64,000 nucleotides of DNA from Chamaecrista fasciculata (taxonomy: Eukaryota > Streptophyta > Magnoliopsida > Fabales > Fabaceae): NCBI GenBank assembly GCA_003254925.1, contig QANZ01052941.1, positions 159,600-223,599 on the forward strand, in the 5' to 3' direction. The notes under the pieces were generated by a model. It did no database searches. It was not told where the DNA came from and saw nothing but the letters and a program-made list of their open reading frames with translations. This document shows positions 47,784 through 59,209 of this stretch, piece after piece (positions within the stretch are counted from its first letter, which is position 1; each line of letters begins with the position of its first letter). Both the position numbers and the translations under genes were made by a program.

Positions 47784-49292
47784 ATGGCTCTCAATCCACC
47801 TTTCCTTTTCTTCTCTCTCTTTCTTCTTCTTCTTCTTCCTTCCTTTGCTTTCTCTCGCAGTTTCTTCCAGCCTGAGACTTCTGATTCTGAACTCTTCACT
47901 AATGTTCTCGATGTCTCTGCTTCTCTGCATCAAGCGCGCCACATTCTCTCTTTAAACCCTAAATTTCTCGAACAATCCCATGCCATACCTGCAAAATCTC
48001 CTTCCTCGTCTTCTTCTTCTTTCTCTCTCAATTTACATCAAAGAGATTCTCTGCTCAATGCGAAACCTAATCATCAAGATTACCAGAGCTTGGTCCTCAC
48101 TCGACTCGCTCGTGACTCAGCCCGAGTCGAATCGATCACCACCAAGCTCCGACTCGCCATAACCCCCAACTTCAACCAATCCGATCTGAACCCTACCGCC
48201 GGCGAAGAAACAGAGATTTTCGCCGACGGTCTCTCGACGCCGGTAACCTCCGGCACCGTCATTGGCAGCGGCGAATACCTATCCAGAGTCGGCGTCGGTC
48301 AGCCGCCGAAGCCTCTTTATATGGTTCTCGACACCGGAAGCGACGTGAATTGGATCCAATGTAAGCCTTGTACCGATTGTTACAATCAATCCGATCCGAT
48401 TTACGATCCGACTTCGTCTTCTTCGTACAGCCCTCTATCTTGCAATTCGCCGCAATGTCTCGCTCTCGAAATTCCCGATTGCCAAAACGGTAAGTGTTTT
48501 TATAGGGTTAACTACGGCGACGGCTCTTTCACCGCCGGCGAGTACGCGACGGAAACGGTGTCGTTTGGCGATGCCGGATCAGTTAAACGCGTCGCTATTG
48601 GATGCGGTCACGATAACGAGGGTTTATTTGTTGGTGCCGCCGGAGTAATTGGTCTCGGAGCTGGACCTCTTTCCTTCACATCGCAGATCAAAGCGACGTC
48701 GTTTTCGTACTGCCTCGTTGATCGTGACTCGGGAAAATCGTCGACAATCGACTTTAACTCAGTCCGATTCAGCGACTCAGTCGTTATTTCGTTAAAGAAA
48801 AACCAGAAGCTAACCACATTTTACTACGTCGAACTCGTCGGAGTGACGATCGGAGGGGAACCGGTGTCGATTCCGCCGTCGTCGTTCGCCGTCGATCATT
48901 CCGGCGGCGGCGGAGTCATCGTTGACTCGGGAACCTCCGTGACTCGGTTGGAAACTCGGGCTTATAACTCAGTGCGCGACGCGTTTGTGAGATTGACTCG
49001 GAATGTGAAACCCACCGGAAAAAGGTTTGGTTTGTTTGATACTTGCTATGATATGCGGTCGGCGAAGAAAGTGAGGGTGCCGATGATTTCATTTGATTTC
49101 GTCGGCGGGAAGTCGTTGTTGTTGCCGGCGAAGAATTATTTGATTCCGGTGAACGGAAATGGGACTTTCTGTTTAGCTTTTGCGCCGTCGTCGACTTCGT
49201 TGAACATTATAGGGAATTTGCAGCAGCAAGGGACACGTGTCAGCTTTGATCTTGTGAACTCTTTGATTGCATTTTCTCCCAATAAGTGCTAA
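47784..49292 (+). CDS. Aspartic protease, nepenthesin/ASPG1-like, intronless
   Basis: Secreted pepsin-family (A1) aspartic protease of the plant nepenthesin-type group, 502 aa, single exon. The start MALNPPFLFFSLFLLLLLPS gives a clear signal peptide with a good ATG context (aaaATGG). In-frame codons further upstream give no better signal and the first is a TTG. After a propeptide of about 160 residues come the catalytic loops DTGS (Asp183 in LDTGSDVNW) and DSGT (Asp381 in IVDSGTSVTR). The Cys-rich insert (CKPCTDCYNQ ... CNSPQC ... CQNGKC) is the nepenthesin-type signature. The protein ends ...SLIAFSPNKC. Similar to ASPG1 of Arabidopsis guard cells by overall layout; exact orthology is not shown. 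The GC content of the coding region is well above its surroundings, as usual for such intronless genes. Confidence 0.95.
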   Translation: MALNPPFLFFSLFLLLLLPSFAFSRSFFQPETSDSELFTNVLDVSASLHQARHILSLNPKFLEQSHAIPAKSPSSSSSSFSLNLHQRDSLLNAKPNHQDYQSLVLTRLARDSARVESITTKLRLAITPNFNQSDLNPTAGEETEIFADGLSTPVTSGTVIGSGEYLSRVGVGQPPKPLYMVLDTGSDVNWIQCKPCTDCYNQSDPIYDPTSSSSYSPLSCNSPQCLALEIPDCQNGKCFYRVNYGDGSFTAGEYATETVSFGDAGSVKRVAIGCGHDNEGLFVGAAGVIGLGAGPLSFTSQIKATSFSYCLVDRDSGKSSTIDFNSVRFSDSVVISLKKNQKLTTFYYVELVGVTIGGEPVSIPPSSFAVDHSGGGGVIVDSGTSVTRLETRAYNSVRDAFVRLTRNVKPTGKRFGLFDTCYDMRSAKKVRVPMISFDFVGGKSLLLPAKNYLIPVNGNGTFCLAFAPSSTSLNIIGNLQQQGTRVSFDLVNSLIAFSPNKC

Positions 49293-50986
49293 ATCTAATA
49301 TATTATTTACGTACGTAACCAGTAACCTTATGTATAAAGTGGAAAAACTAAAAGGTTAAATTAAATAATAACTTTTTATTTTAATTAGAATGTAAATTGG
49401 TACTTTAAATTTTAAATATGGTTTTTTCAGTATGATATCCAATTATCCATTGTAGTTAGCAAATAAATGAGTTTTAAATTACGATATCTAAGATCATTAG
49501 AAAGACAATGGGCATATATTATTAACAAAGTTTACCAATATAATGCTACTCTTTTACACAAAATATTAGAAATTTCAGAATGTTGGTTTGTTTTGGAAGT
49601 AGAAAACGAAAAGGGAGCTCTTCTCCCCATTTTAGCAGTCAAAAAGATGATGAGAAAACATGTCAGTTTGGTGTTTGTCCTGATGGCTCCATTTTTCTTT
49701 TCATTTTCGACACTTCTTCTGTTTTTTTACTTACTTCCCTCATGACTCATGACCCCTAACTACATGTGATACAGATAATCAGAGCCAAAAAACATTAACA
49801 GTTAATTAACTTAGTAGGTTAAAATTCATAAAATCTTCGTTGAATCTTTCCTATTTGAAAGAGAAAACTATGAATTATATTTATGAAAGATACCATCTTT
49901 TTTCTTCCCGGCTACTACTATAATTAGCAAGTTAGCAGCTACTAAAGTATATACTACTATATTTCACAATAGTAAAAAAATTAAAAAAAAAACCCCGAAA
50001 AACTAATAATAAAGATCTTATAAGTTATACAGTAGTATTGATAATATATTCTATTCTCTCTTGCATGCATTTAGCAACTTTAGATCTTTAATTTCACTTG
50101 GGGCATGTTTGGGGAATTCATAAACCTAATCCCATCTCATCCTAATCCTAATCTCAACCTAAAATTGGAGGAACAGTACAAAATCCCATCTTCTCTTACT
50201 TTCTTATGGTTTACTTGTGAAAATTCCACCAAAGGTCGTGAAACTCATTAGCTGCATTTATCATCAATATGTATATATATATATAAAGAGGATAAGGTAC
50301 GAGGAAAAGATTGAAACTCCATAAAGAGAGCTCTGAAACTGAGGTTTTGGATGTAGCCTAACGACGAACCGTTCACGTGGTTGGATCGAAGAAAACGAAA
50401 GCGGTGGTAGGAAGGACACACCACAACATAAAGTCTTGATCGATGAAGTCAGAAAAACTACTAAAATAGGCACTCTCTATATAGTCTATATATATATATA
50501 TATATATATAGGGAAGAAGTATATAACTATATATATATATAACATCATCAGTGCCTTCAATCATGGAATTCAATAATATACGACACTCCACACTCCATTA
50601 CAACAAGTAGCTAGGTCTCAATCTCAAACACCGCAAGAAAACGTAGGTGGTGAACACTTCTCCGTAAATTTGACGGTTGATCAAAAGCTTTTCGCCATAA
50701 ATCCTCATATCGAAGTCGATCTAGTATTGGAACAATTCTTTCATAAAGAAAGATTAGAACCAGAAATAGATCTGGAAAGAAACCACCACCGAAGGGGACT
50801 GAAGATCTGATTTATTGAAATGAAAAAACATCTAAAGAAAATGAAATTATAAGGGAGGAATTGTAAGTAGTACAACTCCTCCCCTAACCCTAAACGTGAA
50901 GAAGAAGAAGATGGAAGAGAGACGAGAAAATCGCCGGCACAGAAGTTTTGGAAGCAGTTGGAGACGGTTTACTTTTTAACTCATAT
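49293..50986. other. Spacer downstream of the aspartic protease gene
   Basis: No supportable gene. 50097-50200 looks like the end of a MITE ('gggcatgtttggggaattca'). 50577-50810 is open for 77 codons in one plus-strand frame (includes SVNLTVDQKLFAINPHIEVD) without an ATG or a recognised relative. It may be a gene remnant. Confidence 0.4.
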
Positions 50987-51325
50987 ATCTATCACCTTAA
51001 AAGAACAACATGAATATCTGAATAACTGTCAATGACGTTAACATGATCTTAGACGATCGTTTGTCAATCGCATCACACATCTGATCGTCATTTATCACAT
51101 TATATGTCACTATTACTTATGATTCATTGTCATCTATCTATCACCTTAAAAGTACGACATAAACATCTAAATAACTACCAATGACGTTTAAATGACCTTA
51201 GACGATCGTCTTTCAATCGCATCACACACCTGATCGTCATTGCATCACATTATACGTCACTATTACTCATCACCTTAAAAGTAGTAACATAATTTTAGAT
51301 GATTGTCCTTCAATCGCATCATACA
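50987..51325. repeat. Tandem repeat, 149-bp unit, with palindromic GACGATCGTC
   Basis: The unit beginning 'atctatcaccttaaaag' at 50987 recurs at 51136 (period 149 bp), and a partial third copy starts near 51268. Each unit contains 'ttagacgatcgt', 'caatcgcatcacac' and 'tgatcgtcattt/g'. The second unit has the perfect palindrome GACGATCGTC. No ORF. Confidence 0.85.
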
Positions 51326-51369
51326 TCACACATGAAAGTAGTTATAACTACAAATTACATATTTTTTTT

Positions 51370-51760
51370 GGCCAAAGTCCTATTTTGGTCCTTTAGTTAT
51401 GCTCAATGTTCTAAATTAGTCCGTCAGTTATTTTTCGTTTCATATTGGTCCCTCAGTTTTCCAAAACTTGGGCACAATTGGTCCTTCAAACGTTTTCCAT
51501 CCATAAATGTGTACAGTTATTTCTTCTTTCTTACATTTTGGTTCTGTGATAAAGAAAAAATTCCTTAATTCAAAAATTCAAACTTTTATGAGTTAAAAAT
51601 CAACTTTGTTTTTTTTTAACGGAAAAATGGATAGAAAACGTTTGAGGGGCCAACTGTGTCAAGTTTTGGAAAACTGAGGGACCAATATGAAACAAAAAAT
51701 AATTGAGGGACCAATTTGGAACATTAAGCATAACTGAATGACCAAAATAGAACTTTGGCC
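51370..51760. repeat. Foldback element with 'ggtccctcag' modules
   Basis: The left end 'ggccaaagtcctattttggt' mirrors the right end 'accaaaatagaactttggcc'. Modules 'catattggtccctcagtttt' and 'ccaaaacttgggcacaattgg' are inverted on the right as 'aaaactgagggaccaatatg' and 'ccaactgtgtcaagttttgg'. Arms of about 150 bp, loop of about 80 bp. Confidence 0.9.
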
Positions 51761-52644
51761 ATTTTTTTTTTCAAAAAAAAAAGGTCAAATGTACACATTT
51801 GATTTCCCTACTTTCTATTCTTTTTGCTTTCTGAATTCTTTGTTTTTTTTTTTGGCCAACAATTCTTTGTTTGACATTACTCTGCTCGCTGCAGTTGAAT
51901 CTGAGTATCATATTGTGTAAATATTTTCTTACCATTATGATTTATATTAATTTTTAAATAAAATTGGTGAGTAAGGTTTGTTAAGACTCACTATCTATGC
52001 ATGTTATGAGGATCTCTTCATAGGCCAAAAAACACTTCAAATGGCTCAAAAGCCTACCATAGTTTAGAGATGAGAAGAATCTCTAATCACTAGTTAATCA
52101 AAATTAATGACAGATTAATGCAAAACGAAAAGGTTACTAATAATATTCTAAAAAATAAAGTGGTCCTTGAACCAGCCCTTGGAATCATACCTTTTTCTCT
52201 AGCTAGCTTCACTTTCTATAATGAAGCAATAGGATTGTAGAATAGGGTAATGCATTATGTCATAAGATAGAAATACACATCCAAACAAACAAGCCCCACA
52301 TAATTCCATAACATAGTACTCTAATTCACTGGGCATGAACAGATCATAATTGTGCAATCAAAGTCTATAGCAGTACAAGTGGCTGATGATTCCATATTTT
52401 AGCAGGAACAGCTCATAAATGGTCAAAAATTGTATACACAAAGAAGCCTGATGATTTGTCAATATGTTGGAACTTGTCTTTCAAACAATGAATGTACATT
52501 TGCTCTGAAACATGCCAAAGAATCAACCCACTTAACCAAAGGGCTTAGAATGAGTGTGAGCAATGCTTCAAGTTAACATCTATCTCCTTGAAATTTCATC
52601 TTGTATGAATAAATGATAAAAGAATCTTCAAATTCAACAATCAC
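51761..52644. other. Spacer downstream of the peptidyl-tRNA hydrolase gene
   Basis: No gene seen. It probably contains the 3' UTR of the minus-strand hydrolase gene near 52350-52644. Confidence 0.5.
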
Positions 52645-55600
52645 TCAGCCTAGTTGCTCCATTTGTTTGGCTTTAGTATTAACAAATGTTGCGCTTTTGT
52701 TAAAGCCCTCGAGCAAAAGAATCCTCACTGCTTCCACTCCTCGGTGAAATGTAAAATCCAGCTGAAAGATATATTTTTTGACATTTAGAACCAGAGATCC
52801 ATTTTCCAAAGGCTTTTCTATCGATGAAAGAATAAAGAAATGTACCTCTTTTCTTTCTTGTTTAGTAAAGGGGCGAAGAACAAATGCTGCGGGATCCATT
52901 TTCCCTGGAGGCCGTCCAATGCCTGATAAATAATCAAATTAGTGACAAATAGATATCAACACCAACGATATTATTCTTCTCATTCCTAAGAACATACCAA
53001 TTCGCAATCGGGGAAAGTCAGAACTCCCTTTGAAGTGACTTATAATGCTCTTCATTCTGCCGAAAAAGCGGGGAAAAAGAAAGACACTAAAATTCAGATA
53101 TATATGCAATTCCCAGTATCTTTGTTATTTGGTTTCCAATAAAGTCATAATAATTTGAGAAGATATTAAAAAAATGATCCAATCACATGTTGATTAGTAG
53201 AAAAACCCATTTGTCATATTATAAATAAAAAAAAAATCTTAAAAAAAGATATTAGAACTATATCCAAGTTTTTCTCAAATACATTGCCTTATTTCTTTTC
53301 CCTAGCAAGAAACAAGGTCAACAAGGGTATCATAATACTCAGATAAATGACCAACATAACAACCACAATGGGCACAGAAGAACTTCAGATGCCCTTGGAA
53401 AAATATAACAGAGATGTAGGAGATAGTGCCTTTCCTAAAACTCATACATGGGCAGCGTATAAAAATCATGAATTACAGTAAAATAAACAGACTATTCAAA
53501 CAGAAGGAAGCCAAATTCAAGGATTCCATAAACTAGTTAGTTAGTGGTTTGAAAGATGGGATACGCATTTTGACTTCTACTCAATATAATTTCAGTTGAA
53601 AAGATGTTTTAAAGGAAATTAAAAAGTTTTTTTGTTTAATTTTTAATTTTTCCATGCTTCTGAAACTAGAATCAGTCTTACTCAACTCAGTCTGGATGCT
53701 GCATTCAGTATCTTGTTCAAAACAGCCACTTAAGCACCCCTTGCCCAAAGAGAAGGTGAGTAAATCTTGGTCATGGCTATGCTTTGATAGCTATTTGAAA
53801 ATTAGTCATGTTCCATTCACATTAATAGTCTCTACCCAACAAAAGGCAGGTTAGCCAAGAACTGCACAGCCACAAATATTCTTGGTTTATTTCTAAAAAT
53901 CAATCCTATTGATAGCACAAAATGATGGTTGTGTTGTAAACTATTTATCAAGCTGCACAAACAAATTATATGACCCAAATTATGCTTGGGAAGAAAAAAA
54001 AAGGAAGGAAAATACACCATTTTCTTCTTTCAGAAAAATGAAGAAAGTTGGCTACATAATCAAAAATCATGGTAGACATGATAGTTTATACATAATAAGA
54101 TGTCAAACTGGACTCAAGACAATGCTGCAAATGTAGCAGAAAGTGAGCACAAGAAAAGAAGACTATAATTACCCATTCTGACCTCCATGTCCACCCTTTG
54201 GCAACAGCCGCAATTTTGCAAAAGGCAAATCCAAGTCATCAAAAATCTGTAAGGGAAAATTTTCAACCAAAGACTCGTAAATGATGCATCAAATACCCCT
54301 TGCTTTGCGTTGGCAGGTCATAAAGAAAAAGAACAGAAGTAGTCATAGGATAGATATTATACCACAAGTACTTGCTTCAATGGAATCTTGTAATATGAAA
54401 CAATGGCCCCAACCTTCAAAACAGATTAAATTTCTATACAATCAGTCCCTAATTGATATCCTAATTAATACATATATTCACAACAATAATCAAGGAAAAA
54501 ACATGTGCTATGACATGGCTACTCAAAGGGGTATAAAATGCTTTAATCACAACTGTTCAAACACTTGTGTGTCCTGACATTTTGGGAAACTTAGTTGGAC
54601 AGTCATTTACATAAGAGCTATTACAAAGACAACGTCTAAAGGGGTATCTTTGCAGATCTTTAACTTTATAATTAGAGTTGAATCATATGAAATCTTGTGA
54701 TTTTATATTCTCAGCATGATTTTCAGGTCCAAGAGTAACCTACCCTTCACCATAATTATTTTATTCAGTTAATAAAAGGTTTAATGTAGTAAAGTCAGAG
54801 TTCCCTGCATTTTCAGTAATTTACGCTGAATGTATTTTTCACAGCAAAAAATCCACATTAAGTTGTTCTGCATAATTAAAAAATGGGTCCTAACTCCTAA
54901 CACAAATGGGTCATAAAATACCATATCCTCTTGTCACCATATCAATACACATGAGTCTATGAGAAATTGAGAATTCTCTGAATGGCATACTTACAGATTG
55001 ACCACTTAAATTCATGAAAGTCTGTGGTTTTGCAAGAATGACAGGAACATCACCTATAATACCTGAAATAGGAAAACAGAGTCCGTCAAGATATATTGCA
55101 CAACTGGATAACTACTTTCAGTGCCATCTTTTTGCTTTTCTTCTCAGCATTCTGAAATCTGAATTGAAAAGATACGGAGATATGGGCCGTCTGAAGATTT
55201 TACCAAAGGCGTTTTGTCATAAAGTTCACTATTTTAGTCCTAATTAGAAAGTTACATATTCGGCATGAAACTTCCCTCTGAATTTACTTGAGTATAAATA
55301 CGATTGTAACAATAATATATTAATATATAGGTAAAGGAAGAGAGAGAGCAGCTACAGTTTACCAGCAACCAATATCTCTAAGTTTACTGCTATCTTCTAT
55401 GATTAACAAATAATCAAAGATAAAATACAAAAGTTCCAACCTTTTCCAAACAGAGCTTTGAAGGAAACACTGCTCATAGGTATCCCTTCAGCTTCAGCTA
55501 TAGCATCAACCATCTCAAAACCAACCTAAAATAGAGCCGCAAAGTAGTCAGAGATCAAAAACTGAAAGTGGTTCCAATCTATCAAGCAGCAAGGCAGCAT

Positions 55601-56028
55601 ACAGCAAGCAGATAACCAACCAAAGAATTCACTCTTTTGATATTCATTTTAACTCTAAAATTAACTAAAAACCCTAAAATATATTAACAATAATATGGCA
55701 TTAGTATTATATATCAAGTAAGGTCAATGGGTGGTGAAAATATTACATTGCTAGTGATCCCACAAGCACCAATCAACTAATCAACACTTGCACAAATGCT
55801 CATAACTACTTATGTGGTGATTATAACTTACAAGTATCACTGAAAAGTGAAAAAGAACATAAAACAGAGAAAGAGAGATAGAAGAAGCGTACGAACATTA
55901 TGGCGAGTACCGGCGTACATCTTGCCTGGATTGCCGAGGCCAACAATTAGCCATGGCTCCTTCGATTTCGGCTTTAAGGGCTCCGTGCTGATTGCGTCGG
56001 TGGTTATTGAAGCAGCGAAGGCCGAAGA

Positions 56029-56059
<31 letters not shown>

Positions 56060-56181
56060 CTACTGCAGAAGAGAGACATCATACAAGAAGACGAAGGGAA
56101 TGAAAACAAGGGTTTTGAGAAGCGGAAGCAACGATTCCAGTGGGGGAAGTTTGTTGATGACAGTGACGCACAAATGTTCAT
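52645..56181 (-). CDS. Peptidyl-tRNA hydrolase, organellar type, complete
   Basis: Hydrolyses the ester bond of peptidyl-tRNAs released during stalled translation; this bacterial-type (Pth) form normally acts in plastids or mitochondria. Eight exons splice in phase: 55897-56181, 55441-55525, 54995-55062, 54363-54413, 54173-54246, 52998-53056, 52846-52922 and 52645-52761 (816 nt, 271 aa). Catalytic features are intact: Asn84 in GLGNPG, His94 in GTRHNVGF, FMNLSG, Asp167 in FDDLDLP, and Asn187 in GGHGGQNGMKSI. The first 70 residues are Ser/Asn-rich (poly-Asn NNNNNNTNNN from an ATT/AAT repeat) and read as an organelle transit peptide. The start MNICASLSST at 56181 is the first ATG. The intact catalytic residues argue for true hydrolase rather than the CRS2 splicing-factor branch. 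Confidence 0.95.
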
Positions 56182-56328
56182 GATTCTCTGTTCGAAGATT
56201 GGATTTCGAGGGAAAGAAAAAAAAAAAATGAGAGACAAAGAGAGTGAATCTAGGAAGCAAGTAATAGGATTTTACAAGATGAAGATTATTGTTTGTGGAA
56301 GAAAAAAAGAAACGTAAAACGAAAATTT

Positions 56329-56400
56329 CGCCGTTGCCGGGGATCGAACCCGGGTCACCCGCGTGACAGGCGGGAATACTCACCACTATACTACAACGAC
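56329..56400 (-). tRNA. tRNA-Asp (anticodon GTC)
   Basis: 72 nt on the minus strand, from GTCGTTGTAGTATAGTGGTG to GATCCCCGGCAACGGCG. The acceptor stem GTCGTTG/CAACGGC pairs (with a G-T pair), the anticodon stem-loop is CCCGCCTGTCACGCGGG with GTC, and the T loop is GTTCGATCC. No intron and no encoded CCA, as in nuclear plant tRNAs. The minus-strand 3' flank has a T run 'aaattttcgtttt', suitable for Pol III termination. Confidence 0.97.
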
Positions 56401-56549
56401 AAGGTGATGAGTAGCTTCAAGATAATTTAATATTAGTAAATGTCTATACAAATTACAAGGTCAAATAATATTTTAGTCTTCAAACTATGAGGTCAGCTTC
56501 ATTTTACTCAAACTATTTTTTTGTTTCGTTTTGTTCTTCAAACTTTTTA

Positions 56550-56947
56550 GGCTAAAGTACACTTTTGGTTCTATAACTTTGGCAAAGGTTTCAATTTGGT
56601 CCCATAACTTTTTTTGTTGCAATTTTGGTCCCATAATTTTGGAAAACGTCTCACTGTTGGTCCCAATATTGATTTTCATCCATTATCTATCGCTAAAGAT
56701 GATCTGACATATTAAGTTGGATGATGACGTGGCAAATATGGGTGAAGTTATGGGACAAATGGAAATTAGCTTGGGACCAACGGTAAGACGTTTTTAGAAG
56801 TTATGAGACCAAAATTGCAACAAAAAAAGTTATGGGACCAAATTGAAACTTTTGCCAAAGTTATGTGATCAAAATTGCAACAAAAAAAGTTATAAGACCA
56901 AATTGAAACCTTTGCCAAAGTTATGGGACCAAAAGTGCAGTTTAGCC
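56550..56947. repeat. Foldback element with tandem 'ggtcccataacttt' modules
   Basis: The left end 'ggctaaagtacacttttgg' mirrors the right end 'ccaaaagtgcagtttagcc'. The right arm has one module more than the left: 'caaaattgcaacaaaaaaag' occurs three times there, near 56810, 56870 and in a variant. Module order matches the copy at 11740-12130, so both derive from one source. Confidence 0.9.
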
Positions 56948-57257
56948 AACTTTTAATGTTTTTTCCACCATTAATCTAAAACATCATTTAGTCTGGTTTT
57001 TCTCGTTATCTTTAAACTAGACTTGAAAGATTTATCTATCATTTATACTGACCATCACATTGCTGATAATGGGACCGCACGTATTCATAAATCAGAGGAG
57101 TTACAAGTCGATACAAATGGGACCCTTTAAAGGAGTTATTTTGTGGATTTCATTCTCATGAAATTTCTCACAAATTGTAGAAAGAAAATAGCCACAATAC
57201 TCATAAATTATAGAAAATATCATAAGTAAATTGTCAGCAGAAGGATAAATTAAAGGG

Positions 57258-59209
57258 GATGTTAACTGATGAACCTGGTTCTGGCCGGGGGCCATTACCT
57301 GGTTCGGTGAGGCAACTCTGGGTCAAAAATCGTCTGCAAGTCAATGAACGCACGGGGGTGGCCCTGCGATTCACCTCCGATGCTTAAGTTAGTAAGGGAT
57401 ATGAGCTTAATAATCTCAATTGACTGAGTAGAGAGCGTACCTTTTTCCATTGTGAAGGGTTAACCTTTTATACTGGCTGAGGGTGGTCTGACGTGATCTT
57501 GCCATAAATGCTTGGATGCTTGATTGTGATTCTGGCTGATCTGATTGTGATCCTTGGCTCCCACGTAATTTCCTTTTCTGTGAAAGGTGCCTTGATGGCT
57601 AAGGCGTTATCGAGGGAGAGGATCTCCGAATGATTTGCCTTGATTGACAGCGGATCTTGATCGATCCTTAATTGACTCCTGATTGATTCAGGGAATGTTT
57701 CCTTATGTGTTGGTGCGTGGGCGCCCACACCCTTCGTGACTGCGGGCGCCCACATCTGATGGCGAGATATAGGGCGTTCATGCCTATGCGATCCATCTGG
57801 TGGGTTTGTAGCCTGCTGGATCAAGGGCATGCTCTGCCATTTGGGCCTCCTAATTATTGGGCCTATTATCACTAGTCCCAACAAAAGAAGTGAAGCTCTG
57901 TCCCCATCAGTGGAGTCCCCCTCGAGGGCATTCTCGACACTGACTGTAGCCTCTCTTGCGTTGTTGGCGTTGACGCCTCGAGTTTTGTCTCGGAGATTCT
58001 GGATGGTGGTGACCCAACTTGATGTGGCGTTCACGGATCTGGCGCCACCAACCCTTGTCCTTCCAGTTTCCTTGCTGACGTTTCGCGTCACTTCACTTTT
58101 TGCATGTCAGCACGTCGTGGCCACGTGTCGTGCTGTGATTGAGTGTTTTCCCACCATCATGGCAGAACGTGGACCGAGGGGGGCGCATTTAATGCGCCTC
58201 TTCGAATTCCGTGGCAGTTTTTCAAAACCGCCAAGTTTTCCCCCTCTCCTTTACCATTTCAGCATTTCCTCCTTTCTAGCTTTCTCTCTCCTTTACATTC
58301 TCTCTGAGTTTCTAAGCTTTCTCACCAGAACTGCTCACTTGCGAAGCTCCGTTCAGCCTTGCCGCCGTTTGCTTTGCTCCGGCAGCTGTACTTGTCGCCC
58401 TTTGGTAAGTGTTTTAAACATTGCTTCTTGCTATTTCAGGTGTGATTTCTGGGTTTCACTTAAGTGTTACTCATTGTGTTCTTCGCAGTTTTTTTCACTT
58501 TCTTCAAGTCTTTTCCTCCTGGATTCTCCTTTGATTCGCCAGCAATATGGACTTTGATGAATGTAAGTTTCCTAACCCTTCTTCTTCATCTTCTTCTTCA
58601 TTTGAGTTTTGGTCTGAGTTTGGTGATCAACCGCAACCGCTGAAGATCATTTTTCCAAACGACCCCTTTTTCCCTGGGGGTGTTTCCCCCCTTTTTGCTG
58701 GTGAATGGACCAAAGTCCTACATCAATTGGGTTATAACTATCGTGTTTCCTCAGCTGCTGGAAACAGTGCGAGAACGCCTGGAACGTCAGCGCCCAATAC
58801 CTCTGTGCCCGAGTCGTCAGCGCGTGCTAGGTTCGCGTCTCCCATGGATAGGAGAGATGGTGATGCGGGGGCGTCCTCGTCCTATATTTCAGAAGAGTTT
58901 GAAGGGATGCCTACTGCCTTGTCCTCGTCCACGTCGACGGAGATTCGCGAGATGTTATCTCCTTCTGCGGAGTCGGCGTCCATGGATGGGGAGTCGTATG
59001 TACCCGAGGAAGCGGGTGGCGCTGATGTTCCTGTCTGGGCGTCCATAGGGGATGGCAATCCTCAACAAACGATTTATGGTGAGGAAGTTGATTTTCAAGC
59101 TCACCCTGAGTGGTTTCTTTGTCAGAATCGCAAGTTGGCCAACGTTCCTTGGGTCAAGGGGGAGACGACGCTGTGTGGTCCCGATAGGGCCGAAGTCATG
59201 AGAAATGCC
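57258..59209 (+). mobile_element. GC-rich retroelement fragment (probable LTR/leader plus ORF), truncated by insertion
   Basis: GC content rises abruptly from about 57270 compared with the AT-rich flanks. Long open frames on both strands between 57468 and 58557 reflect the GC-rich composition. A plus-strand ORF at 58547 follows a CT-rich leader. No second LTR is visible in the window, so assignment to an LTR retrotransposon rests on composition and on my recollection that similar GC-rich leaders occur in plant gypsy elements. Left boundary approximate. Confidence 0.4.

Noticed and set aside
50987..51325. CRISPR-like array
   Set aside because: Eukaryotic DNA; units are whole 149-bp duplications without unique spacers between short repeats.
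55847..56317. 156-codon plus-strand ORF opposite the peptidyl-tRNA hydrolase first exon
   Set aside because: It is the antisense shadow of a well-supported exon and contains low-complexity Lys/Arg and Leu runs.
57468..58091. 207-codon minus-strand ORF as a gene
   Set aside because: It lies in the GC-rich island where long random frames are expected, overlaps a plus-strand frame and shows no recognisable domain.
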